The notes under the pieces were generated by a model. The model was not told the DNA's origin, did no database searches, and worked only from the letters and a program-made list of their open reading frames with translations. Made by a program: the position numbers and the translations under genes. From an uncultured Bacilli bacterium (GTDB taxonomy: Bacteria > Bacillota_I > Bacilli_A > RF39 > UBA660): DNA of 9,290 nucleotides. Shown here one piece after another: positions 1 through 7,157 of the stretch; positions within the stretch are counted from its first letter, which is position 1, and every line of letters begins with the position of its first letter. The stretch spans positions 1 to 9,290 of the forward strand of contig CANQPR010000052.1 of NCBI GenBank assembly GCA_947625715.1. Reading direction: 5' to 3'.

Positions 1-1928
1 GGATTTAAGAATTTAGAATATACTTCTTTTAAACCTTCTTCATTAAATTTTAAAGGTGTCCAAACTGGTGATACATAAGGCAAATAAAATCTTACGGTAT
101 CAGCCCCATATTTTTTTATTGTTGTAAATGGTTCAACAATATTACCTCTACTTTTACTCATTTTTTTGCCTTCACTATCAAGTAATAAATCATTTACTAA
201 AACATTTTTAAATGGAGCACATCCTTTTAAGAAAGTAGATATAACCATTAAAGTATAAAACCAACCTCTGGTTTGATCGATTCCCTCACATATAAAATCA
301 GCTGGAAATTGAGAGTCAAAAAGCTCTTGATTTTCAAATGGATAGTGGTATTGGGCAAAAGGCATTGAGCCTGAATCAAACCAACAATCAAGGACATCAG
401 GAATTCTACTCATTTTTTCTTTACATTTACTACATTTTAAATGAATATTATCAATATATGGTTTATGTAAATCAATATTTTCTACATCTTCAATAGCTAA
501 TTTTTTTAATTCTTCAATAGAACCAACCATTATTTTATTACCACAAGAACATTTAAAGAAAGGAATCGGACTTCCCCAATATCTTGTTCTTGATACATTC
601 CAGTCTCTAGCATTCATCAACCAGTTTTTGAACCGTTTTTCACCGACATAGGAAGGATACCAATTAACTTCACTATTAGATTTTACTAAGTCATCTTTCA
701 TTTTGCTTACTTTTATATAATAGCTTGGCATTGAGTAATATATAAGTGGTGTATCACATCGCCAACAATGCGGATAATCATGATTAATTTTTTGTTTTTT
801 GAATAATTTATCATTGGCTTTTAAATAATCTACAACCTCACTATTAGCATCAAAAACAAACTTACCTTCCCAAAGTCCTTCATTATAACAACCATCAAGA
901 CCAACCGGATTTAATGTTGGTAAATCATATTTTTTCCCGACATTGGCATCATCTTCACCAAAAGCAGGCGCTATATGAACAATACCTGTTCCATCTTCCA
1001 TTGTTACATAGGAATCTGTTGTAACATAAAAAGCTTTTTTATCAACACTTAAAGAAGGAATTAATTGTTCATATTCCATATATTCTAAATCTTTACCTAA
1101 ATAAGTTTTCAATATTGTTGCGTTTTCATCTAAAACTTTAGACACTAAGGCTTTTGCTAATATAAATTTATAGCCATTAGATGAGGCTAAGACATATTCT
1201 TCATTAGGGTTTACACATAAAGCAACATTGGCAATTAAAGTCCAAGGCGTTGTTGTCCAAACTAAAAAATATACATCTTCATCTTTTTTCTTAAAAGGAA
1301 CATAAACGGTTAGAGCTTGATCTGTTTGATAGTTTTGGGCAACTTCATGGGTTGCAAGACCAGTTCCACAATGAGGACAATAAGGAACAACCCTTGTTCC
1401 CTCATAAAACAAGCCTTTTTCATACATCTGTTTTAAAATCCACCATTCAGTTTCAATATATTCATTTTTATAAGTCAAATAAGGATTTAAAACATCAAAA
1501 AATTGGCCCATTTTACTTGTTAAATCAGTAAAAGCACTTTCGTTTTCTCTGACACTACTACGACATTCCATATTAAATTTTTCAATACCTAATTGTTCAA
1601 TTTCTTTTTTAGAAGATATACCCAATTTTTTTTCAACATGATTTTCAATTGGTAGACCATGGGTATCCCAACCTATTTTACGAATAACTTTTTTGCCATT
1701 CATAACATGATATTTAGTAATAGCATCTTTTAAGTTTTTAGATACCATATGATGAAGCCCTGGAAAGCCATTAGCAAAAGCAGGTCCATCATAAAAAACA
1801 AAATTATCACTTTTTTCTCTTAATTTAAGTTGTTTATGATACATTTCATTAACACTACCCCATGATTTTAAGATATCTTCTTCAACAACATTTACTTCTC
1901 TTTTATCTAATTCTTTAAAATTTTTCAT
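1..1928 (-). CDS. ileS: Isoleucyl-tRNA synthetase, N-terminal 642 residues (cut by window edge)
   Basis: Charges tRNA-Ile with isoleucine in the cytoplasm (class I aminoacyl-tRNA synthetase). Translating from the ATG at 1928 gives an open frame with no stop to the window edge, 642 residues of an expected roughly 1,030-1,050. Visible signatures: the HIGH-box variant GLHH at residues 57-60, GWDTHGLPIE near 86-95, the editing-domain entry WTTTPWTL, Cys pairs YCPHCG, CWRCD and CSKCK, the DCWFDSGSMPFAQ block, and KMSKS at about 588-592 (around base 155). GLHH, the DLHKPY...CSKC insert and the overall layout match the eukaryote-like type (often called IleS2) rather than the E. coli type. The start is supported by AAGGA at 1936-1940, seven bases upstream. 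Expression should depend on the T-box leader just upstream. The missing part is the end of the catalytic region plus the anticodon-binding and C-terminal domains. Confidence 0.97.
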   Translation of the reverse strand, partial: MKNFKELDKREVNVVEEDILKSWGSVNEMYHKQLKLREKSDNFVFYDGPAFANGFPGLHHMVSKNLKDAITKYHVMNGKKVIRKIGWDTHGLPIENHVEKKLGISSKKEIEQLGIEKFNMECRSSVRENESAFTDLTSKMGQFFDVLNPYLTYKNEYIETEWWILKQMYEKGLFYEGTRVVPYCPHCGTGLATHEVAQNYQTDQALTVYVPFKKKDEDVYFLVWTTTPWTLIANVALCVNPNEEYVLASSNGYKFILAKALVSKVLDENATILKTYLGKDLEYMEYEQLIPSLSVDKKAFYVTTDSYVTMEDGTGIVHIAPAFGEDDANVGKKYDLPTLNPVGLDGCYNEGLWEGKFVFDANSEVVDYLKANDKLFKKQKINHDYPHCWRCDTPLIYYSMPSYYIKVSKMKDDLVKSNSEVNWYPSYVGEKRFKNWLMNARDWNVSRTRYWGSPIPFFKCSCGNKIMVGSIEELKKLAIEDVENIDLHKPYIDNIHLKCSKCKEKMSRIPDVLDCWFDSGSMPFAQYHYPFENQELFDSQFPADFICEGIDQTRGWFYTLMVISTFLKGCAPFKNVLVNDLLLDSEGKKMSKSRGNIVEPFTTIKKYGADTVRFYLPYVSPVWTPLKFNEEGLKEVYSKFLN

Positions 1929-1942
1929 AACAATTTCCTTTC

Positions 1943-1989
1943 AAAAAAAAGAATGCTACCAAAGGAGTCAATAAGACGGTACCATCCTT
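1943..1989 (-). terminator. T-box-controlled intrinsic terminator before ileS
   Basis: AAGGATGGTACC (1989-1978) pairs with GGTAGCATTCTT (1960-1949), giving about 12 pairs with one G-G mismatch and one G-U, and an uninterrupted run of eight T at 1950-1943. The 5' arm is the T-box sequence itself. An antiterminator (TAAG 1990-1987 with CTTA 1975-1972 enclosing the TGGT bulge) and this hairpin therefore cannot form together. This is the standard T-box on/off switch. The T-run ends three bases before the ileS ribosome site, so termination happens just before translation could start. Confidence 0.88.
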
Positions 1990-2135
1990 AATTTAACTTT
2001 TTTAACAAGATAACGTTTGTTACTCCGAAAAGATTAATGTAAGTGATATTCTTAAAGTTTTTTCTTTGTTTTCACCAGCCACAAAGTCTCTTTTTTTTAA
2101 AAAACATTTAAAAACGTGTCTTACTTCTTTTAAAC
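1943..2135 (-). promoter_or_regulatory. T-box leader (tRNA-Ile-sensing riboswitch) of ileS
   Basis: A 5' leader that senses uncharged tRNA-Ile and permits ileS transcription when it is bound. Read on the minus strand, Stem I has a base helix GTAAG (2124-2120) with CTTAC (2043-2039). A middle helix pairs TTAAA(T)GTTTTTT (2111-2099) with AAAAAACTTTAA (2063-2052), with one bulged T. A distal hairpin pairs CTTTGT (2086-2081) with ACAAAG (2069-2064) around a loop containing GGCTGGTGAA. The specifier-loop 3' strand reads GAAT-ATC-A at 2051-2044, so the codon is ATC (Ile), followed by the usual purine. A stem III candidate pairs TAACAA (2022-2017) with TTGTTA (2008-2003). The T-box core AAGGATGGTACCGTC lies at 1989-1975; its TGGT can pair with the ACCA 3' end of tRNA-Ile. 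The helices were paired by eye, not folded. The 5' end is inferred from the promoter. Confidence 0.93.
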
Positions 2136-2141
2136 ACCTCT

Positions 2142-2170
2142 ATTATAAAAGAGGAATTTTTCCTTGTCAA
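2142..2170 (-). promoter_or_regulatory. Sigma-A-type promoter of ileS
   Basis: A perfect consensus -35 TTGACA (2170-2165), a 17-base spacer and a perfect -10 TATAAT (2147-2142) on the minus strand. Transcription should begin near 2135, placing the whole T-box in the transcript. The -35 starts one base after the lon stop codon. The -10 lies inside an imperfect inverted repeat, CCTCT...AGAGG (2154-2137). The spacer also holds a second short inverted repeat, AGGAA-AAA-TTCCT (2164-2152). Confidence 0.92.
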
Positions 2171-2171
2171 T

Positions 2172-4514
2172 CTAAAACAATCTATTTTCTTTGGGATTAT
2201 TAGTAAAAAGATGTTTATATATTTCTCGATAATTTTCAACCAAAATAATGTTCATATTATCTTTAACATAATCAGGAACTTTTTTTAAATCTTTTTTGTT
2301 TTCTTTAGGAATAAAGACAGTTTGGATAGAGGCATTAAAAGCGCCAATTAATTTTTCTTTAATACCTCCTACCGGTAATATATCACCTCTTAATGTTATT
2401 TCACCTGTCATGGCAATATTTTTGCTTATTTCTTGGTTATGAAATAAACTAATTAAAGATGTTACAATAGCGACTCCTGCACTAGGACCATTTTTAGGGG
2501 TTGACCCATCCATGGCATGTAAATGTAAGTCTCTAGTTTGAAAAAAATAAGTATTAACTTGTAATTCTCTTTGATGGCTTTTTATATAATCAATAGCTAC
2601 ATCTATTGATTCTTTCATTATTTCTTTTAATGAACCAGTGGTAATAATTTTCCCTGACCCTTCAAAACTACAAGCTTCAATTGACAAAACTTTACCACCA
2701 AAACTTGTCCAAGCAAGGGCATTTGTAAGTCCTGGTGCCATTGTTTTAGGTAATAAATCATTATCATATTGATAATCATCTAAATATTTTTTTAAATCTT
2801 TTTCTTGCAATGTTATTTTTAATTTTCTTTTACTTTTAATACTATTTGTCACAATTTTTCTTACTAAGGCATCTAATTTTCTTTTTAAATCACGAACTCC
2901 AGCTTCCTTTGTATAATGTGTTATTACACTACCTATTACCCCATCAGGAATGGTAAGTTCTGAAAAACTCAAATTATAATTATCATATATTTGAGGTAAT
3001 AAATAATCTTTAGCTAACGTTATTTTTTCATAAAAAGTATAACTAGTTAATTCCATTATTTCTAATCTATCAATTAGTTCTCTAGAAATTTTGGTTAAAT
3101 CATTGGCCGTTAAAATAAATAAAACATTACTTAAATCAAAAGGTTCTTCAATATAATTATCAGTGAATGTCATATTTTGAGGATAATCTAGAGCATCTAA
3201 TAAAACACTTGCGGGATCACCTCGATAATCTTTAACTATTTTATCTACTTCATCTAATAAAATAACTGGATTTTTAGTTCCACATTTTATTAAAGCTTCA
3301 ACAATTTTACCAGGACTTGAACCTAAATATGTTCTACGATGACCAGATAGTTCGGTGGCATCATTTAACCCACCTAAACTTATTTTATAAAATTCTTTGT
3401 TTAAAGCTTTAGCTATTGACATGGCAATAGTCGTTTTTCCAACACCAGGAGGCCCTACTAAACATAAAATAGGACTTCGTAAATTAGGATTTCTTTTTTT
3501 AACAGCAATATATTCAATCATTCTTTTTTTTATTTCTTCTAACCCATAATGTGATTTATCTAAAGTCATTTGAATATAATTTAAATCGGTTTCATCTTGT
3601 GAATATTTATTCCAAGGCAAATTAAAGAAGGTTTCTAAATAATTTCTAACAAAAGAAGCATCTGGACTCATTTCATTCATCTTTTCATATTTTATTATTT
3701 CTCTGTTAATTTTATCTTCAATTTTTTTATCTAAATTTAATTGTTTTAATTTAGCTTGCCAATCTAATCCTTCAATTTTTTTCTCATTTTCTTCGCCTAG
3801 TTCTTTTTTAATTTCTTTTATTTTTTCTCGTAAAATAAATTCTTTTTGATTTTTTTCTAATTCTTTTTGTAAATTTTCACTTAATTGTTGGTCTAATTTA
3901 ATTATTTGTAATTCTACATTTAAATCTTTAATTAAGTTATAGGCTCTTATTTGTTCATCTATACAAACCATGTAATTTAATTTTTTTTCTAAGGATAAAG
4001 GTAAAAAGGCGGTTATTAAATCAGTTAATTCATTTAAACTTAAATTATTATTTAAAGAATTACTTATTGTATTATCACCAAAAGGATTTTGTTCAATATA
4101 TTTATTAACAATGTCTTTTAATTTTTTTATTAAAGCTAATTCTTCTTCTTCTTTAATAGGTGATTTTTCTATGTCACATACCTTAGCACAAAGAACTTCA
4201 CTTTTCTTTTTATCATTAAAATACTTCATTATTTTAACTCTTTTTTGGCCGACAATTCTTACTCTTAAATGGCCATTAGGTAGTTTTATTTTACTTTTTA
4301 TATACCCTGTTACACCAATCATTGGTAAATCACTAATTAAAGGTTCTTCTTCTAAAATGTCATTTGGTAAAACGACTAAAACTTCGCTTTCATAGTCTTT
4401 ACAACTTAGAGTAATGACATCAGTTGTTAAAGGATTATTTAATTCTACTTTTACCTCTTGTTTGGGCAGTAATAGAAATTGTTTTAAAAGTACTACCGGC
4501 AAAGTTTTCATCAT
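2172..4514 (-). CDS. lon: ATP-dependent protease Lon (S16 family), 780 aa
   Basis: Cytoplasmic AAA+ serine protease that unfolds and degrades damaged and short-lived regulatory proteins; the family forms homohexameric rings. The full-length architecture is visible. An N-terminal substrate-recognition domain covers roughly 1-190 and a charged helical or coiled segment about 200-280. The AAA+ module has Walker A GPPGVGKT at 354-361, Walker B VILLDEVD at 417-424, sensor-1 Asn471 and a probable arginine finger in DRLE (Arg483). The protease domain has catalytic Ser678 in GPSAG and Lys721 in GGIKEK; the 43-residue spacing matches E. coli Lon. Length is typical of bacterial LonA (about 770-810). 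The N-terminal domain looks divergent. There are two tandem ATGs; the first is eight bases from AAGGGA (4528-4523), the second eleven, so either may be used. It has its own promoter and lies downstream of xfp's terminator. No CtsR or CIRCE heat-shock operator was seen upstream. Confidence 0.97.
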   Translation of the reverse strand: MMKTLPVVLLKQFLLLPKQEVKVELNNPLTTDVITLSCKDYESEVLVVLPNDILEEEPLISDLPMIGVTGYIKSKIKLPNGHLRVRIVGQKRVKIMKYFNDKKKSEVLCAKVCDIEKSPIKEEEELALIKKLKDIVNKYIEQNPFGDNTISNSLNNNLSLNELTDLITAFLPLSLEKKLNYMVCIDEQIRAYNLIKDLNVELQIIKLDQQLSENLQKELEKNQKEFILREKIKEIKKELGEENEKKIEGLDWQAKLKQLNLDKKIEDKINREIIKYEKMNEMSPDASFVRNYLETFFNLPWNKYSQDETDLNYIQMTLDKSHYGLEEIKKRMIEYIAVKKRNPNLRSPILCLVGPPGVGKTTIAMSIAKALNKEFYKISLGGLNDATELSGHRRTYLGSSPGKIVEALIKCGTKNPVILLDEVDKIVKDYRGDPASVLLDALDYPQNMTFTDNYIEEPFDLSNVLFILTANDLTKISRELIDRLEIMELTSYTFYEKITLAKDYLLPQIYDNYNLSFSELTIPDGVIGSVITHYTKEAGVRDLKRKLDALVRKIVTNSIKSKRKLKITLQEKDLKKYLDDYQYDNDLLPKTMAPGLTNALAWTSFGGKVLSIEACSFEGSGKIITTGSLKEIMKESIDVAIDYIKSHQRELQVNTYFFQTRDLHLHAMDGSTPKNGPSAGVAIVTSLISLFHNQEISKNIAMTGEITLRGDILPVGGIKEKLIGAFNASIQTVFIPKENKKDLKKVPDYVKDNMNIILVENYREIYKHLFTNNPKENRLF

Positions 4515-4542
4515 CTATCACGTCCCTTACACAATGGAATTT

Positions 4543-4571
4543 ATTATAAAGTTTTATTGTTTTTTTGTAAA
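4543..4571 (-). promoter_or_regulatory. Promoter of lon
   Basis: On the minus strand, -35 TTTACA (4571-4566), a 17-base A-rich spacer and -10 TATAAT (4548-4543). The predicted start near 4536 gives a short untranslated leader of about 20 bases before the ATG at 4514. The -35 differs from consensus at one base. It looks like an ordinary housekeeping (sigma-A) promoter. Confidence 0.85.
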
Positions 4572-4580
4572 GAGTATTTT

Positions 4581-4592
4581 GAAAAATTTTTC
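4581..4592. repeat. Perfect 12-bp palindrome upstream of the lon promoter
   Basis: GAAAAATTTTTC is its own reverse complement and sits ten bases upstream of the lon -35, between it and the xfp terminator. It could be an A/T-tract UP-like element, a regulator site, or chance in very AT-rich DNA. I do not recognise it as a known operator. Confidence 0.35.
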
Positions 4593-4596
4593 TAAT

Positions 4597-4632
4597 AAAA
4601 AAAAGCAAAGTAATATTTATAAATCTTTGCTT
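4597..4632 (-). terminator. Intrinsic terminator of xfp
   Basis: Minus strand: AAGCAAAG (4632-4625) pairs perfectly over eight bases with CTTTGCTT (4610-4603), followed by a T-run that reaches 4597. It starts seven bases after the xfp stop codon and precedes the lon promoter, so xfp and lon are separate units. The plus-strand reading also ends in a T-rich stretch (4631-4640), but no plus-strand gene is present. Confidence 0.9.
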
Positions 4633-4639
4633 AATTTTT

Positions 4640-6994
4640 TTAATAATTCCATTTCCAATTTACAACTTCATCCATGTCAACGCCATTTAAAACGATATAT
4701 TTTTGATGTTTTTCTAGCATTTCTTCACAATAAGCTTTTAATTTTGAAGTATCAAACTGTGGAAGATATTTAATAGCTAATAAAGCTAAGTTATAACGGT
4801 CCATTTTATTTTGAACGCGCATATCAAAAGGAGTGGTAATTGTTCCTTCTTCAATATAACCTCTGACATGGATATTTTGATTACTTCGTTTATAAACTAA
4901 TTCATGAATTAAATTGGGGTATCCATGAAAAGCAAATATTATTGGTTTATTAAGGGTAAAGATATAGTTGTATTCTTGATCGCTTAGGCCATGCGGATGA
5001 TCCATATTGGATTGTAATTTCATTAAATCAACGATATTTACAACTCTTATTTTTAAATTAGGAATATATTCTCTTAAAAGACTATTAGTAGCCATTATTT
5101 CTAAAGTAGGTGTATCCCCTGCACAAGCTAAAACAATATCTGGAAGACCAAAACCATCATTACTAGCAAAATTCCAAATGCCAATTCCTTTTTGAGTATG
5201 TCTTTTGGCTTGTTCCATACTTAACCATTGCATACGTTTATGTTTACTTGCTACAACAACATTTATATAATTTTTAGTTTGTAATATATGTTCTACTGTA
5301 CATAGTAAAGTATTTGTATCACATGGTAAATAGATTCTTGCAATACTAGCTTTTTTAGTCATTACATGGTTTAAGAAGCCTGGGTCTTGATGCGTATAAC
5401 CATTGTGGTCTTGTTGCCAACAATGACTAGATAAAATAATATTTAAAGATGAAATAGGCGCTCGCCATGGTAATTCTTTAGCAACTTTTAACCACTTAGC
5501 ATGTTGACTTACCATTGAATCAATAATTCTTGAAAATGATTCATAAGTATGTAGTATTCCATGTCTTCCGGTTAATAAATATCCTTCTAATGCTCCTTCA
5601 CAAACATGTTCTGATAAAAATGAATCAATAACTCGTCCATCTTTAGCTAAATACTCATCATTATCATTTATAAGAGCATTCCACTTGCGATTAGTAACTT
5701 TAAATACATCATTTAAGCGATTTGATAAAGCTTCGTCTGGGCCAAATATTAAAAAATTTTTTGATGACTCATTTAATTTAATAACATCTTTTAAATAACT
5801 ACCTAAACTCATCATATCACTGTTTTCTTTGCTTCCTGGATATCCTGTTTTAAATGCATATTTTGTTATATCAGGTAGCAATAATTCTTTTCTTAACTTA
5901 CCCCCATTACATATTGGATTTAAACCCATTTTTGCATAACCATCGGGAATAAATTTTGTATATTCTTCTTTTAAAGTTCCCGATTCATCAAATAATTTTT
6001 CTACTTCATAACTTTTTAACCATTTTTCTAATTCTTTAATATTTTCTAGATGGCTTTGATTTACTTCAAATGGAATTTGATGAGCCCTAAAAGTTCCTTC
6101 AATTGGTTTATCTAACAATTCTTTAGGTCCTGTCCACCCTTTAGGGGTTTTAAGAACAATCATCGGCCACATCGGTCTATCATTGATATTTTTTTTACGG
6201 GCATTTTTTAATATTGCTAATATTCTTTCAACTGCTATATCCATTGCCCTTGCCATTTGTTCATGAAGTTTTAAAGTATCACTGCCACTTACATATAAAA
6301 CTGACCAGCCACAACCTTTTAAATAACTATCTAACTCTTCTTCACTTATTCTTGCAAGGATAGTAGGATTGGCTATTTTATAACCATTTAAATTTAAAAC
6401 TGGTAATATAACTCCATCTGTCTGCGGATTTATTAATTTATTAACATGCCAACTAGTTGCCAAAGGTCCTGTTTCTGCTTCTCCATCACCTATTACGACG
6501 GTCGCAATTAAACTTGGATTATCTAAGACAGCTCCCAAAGCATGAGACATGCTATATCCTAATTCCCCACCTTCATTAATACTTCCTGGTATTTGTGGCG
6601 AAACATGACTTGAAGTTCCCCCAGGAAAACTAAAATTTTTCAATAATGTTGTTAAACCTTGTTCATCTAGTGTTACTTCAGGATAGATAGCAGAGTAACT
6701 TCCTTCTAAATAAACATTACTTAAAACAGCTTGACCAGCATGTCCAGGACCACTTATAAAAATCATGTTTAAATCATATTTTTTTATGACCCGATTACAA
6801 TGGGCATAAACAAAATTTTGAGCTGGAGCACTTCCCCAATGTCCCACTAATTTAGATTTTATATCACTTATTTTTAAATTTCTTCTTAACAAAGCATTAT
6901 CTTTTAAATATAGCGATGCACAAGAAATATAATTACATGCTCTAAAATAACCATCAATTTGTTTTAATTCTTCTTTAGTTAAAGTTTGTTTCAC
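4640..6994 (-). CDS. xfp: Xylulose-5-phosphate/fructose-6-phosphate phosphoketolase, 784 aa
   Basis: Thiamine-diphosphate enzyme that uses phosphate to cleave xylulose-5-P to acetyl-P plus glyceraldehyde-3-P, and in many members fructose-6-P to acetyl-P plus erythrose-4-P. Acetyl-P can yield ATP through acetate kinase. Family marks: VGHWGSAPAQN (50-60), SGPGHAG (81-87), GGTSSHVSPQ (125-134), the ThDP/Mg motif GDGEAETGP (169-177) followed by NLNGYKIANPT, FRAHQIP (302-308), SEHVCEGALEGY with the likely catalytic Glu466, TGRHG, and HNGYTHQDPGF (530-540). The conserved active-site His residues of the family appear intact (His52, 85, 130, 305, 536). Length is close to the usual 790-825. Sequence alone does not settle whether it prefers xylulose-5-P only or both substrates. 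The start is GTG at 6994: GAGGG (7005-7001) lies six bases upstream and an in-frame TGA at 7006-7004 rules out extension. The N-terminus aligns with the family (IDGYFRACNYIS). Confidence 0.97.
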   Translation of the reverse strand: MKQTLTKEELKQIDGYFRACNYISCASLYLKDNALLRRNLKISDIKSKLVGHWGSAPAQNFVYAHCNRVIKKYDLNMIFISGPGHAGQAVLSNVYLEGSYSAIYPEVTLDEQGLTTLLKNFSFPGGTSSHVSPQIPGSINEGGELGYSMSHALGAVLDNPSLIATVVIGDGEAETGPLATSWHVNKLINPQTDGVILPVLNLNGYKIANPTILARISEEELDSYLKGCGWSVLYVSGSDTLKLHEQMARAMDIAVERILAILKNARKKNINDRPMWPMIVLKTPKGWTGPKELLDKPIEGTFRAHQIPFEVNQSHLENIKELEKWLKSYEVEKLFDESGTLKEEYTKFIPDGYAKMGLNPICNGGKLRKELLLPDITKYAFKTGYPGSKENSDMMSLGSYLKDVIKLNESSKNFLIFGPDEALSNRLNDVFKVTNRKWNALINDNDEYLAKDGRVIDSFLSEHVCEGALEGYLLTGRHGILHTYESFSRIIDSMVSQHAKWLKVAKELPWRAPISSLNIILSSHCWQQDHNGYTHQDPGFLNHVMTKKASIARIYLPCDTNTLLCTVEHILQTKNYINVVVASKHKRMQWLSMEQAKRHTQKGIGIWNFASNDGFGLPDIVLACAGDTPTLEIMATNSLLREYIPNLKIRVVNIVDLMKLQSNMDHPHGLSDQEYNYIFTLNKPIIFAFHGYPNLIHELVYKRSNQNIHVRGYIEEGTITTPFDMRVQNKMDRYNLALLAIKYLPQFDTSKLKAYCEEMLEKHQKYIVLNGVDMDEVVNWKWNY

Positions 6995-7000
6995 ACCTAT

Positions 7001-7005
7001 CCCTC
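7001..7005 (-). promoter_or_regulatory. Ribosome binding site fixing the GTG start of xfp
   Basis: GAGGG, six bases from the GTG at 6994-6992. The in-frame stop TGA overlaps this site (7006-7004), so no upstream start is possible. The first residues after the GTG already match the family N-terminus. Confidence 0.8.
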
Positions 7006-7018
7006 AATTCTTAAATAA

Positions 7019-7047
7019 AGTATACTATATAACGGCTAAAAATTAAA
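7019..7047 (-). promoter_or_regulatory. Weak candidate promoter of xfp
   Basis: Best pair seen in the 160-base gap: TTTAAT (7047-7042), a 17-base spacer and TATACT (7024-7019). The -10 is good but the -35 matches consensus at only three of six bases, so an activator or a different register is possible. I saw no catabolite-response (cre) site. The rest of 7048-7115 holds nothing I can name. Confidence 0.45.
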
Positions 7048-7115
7048 GCTTAAAGTTATTTTATGAGATGGATTTATTAATGCTTTTTTTTATAAAACTA
7101 TACTAACTAAGAATT

Positions 7116-7148
7116 AAAAAAGAGCAATGAATTTTATTTCATCACTCT
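7116..7148 (-). terminator. Intrinsic terminator of the surface-protein gene
   Basis: AGAGTGATGAA (7148-7138) pairs with TTCATTGCTCT (7131-7121): 11 pairs including two G-U, with a six-base loop and then a run of six T (7121-7116). It begins nine bases after the stop codon at 7158. It separates this gene from xfp. Confidence 0.9.
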
Positions 7149-7157
7149 AAAAGTTAA

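Noticed and set aside
4111..4395. Plus-strand open frame of 94 codons
   Set aside because: It lies wholly antisense to lon, starts without a ribosome site, and its Phe/Leu/Ser-rich translation is what an AT-rich antisense frame produces.
4515..4600. CtsR or CIRCE heat-shock operator upstream of lon
   Set aside because: Neither the GGTCAAA-type tandem heptads nor the TTAGCACTC inverted repeat is present on either strand.
4414..4773. Plus-strand open frame of 119 codons spanning the lon/xfp gap
   Set aside because: It crosses the lon start, the lon promoter, the xfp terminator and the xfp 3' end. It has no ribosome site, and these minus-strand signals explain the region.
5007..5195. Plus-strand open frame of 62 codons inside xfp
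   Set aside because: Antisense to a conserved part of phosphoketolase, with no promoter or ribosome site.
6995..7157. Riboswitch or catabolite-response site in the xfp leader
   Set aside because: No cre-like palindrome and no recognisable riboswitch core. Short repeats such as CTTTAA twice near 7043-7057 are expected in such AT-rich DNA.
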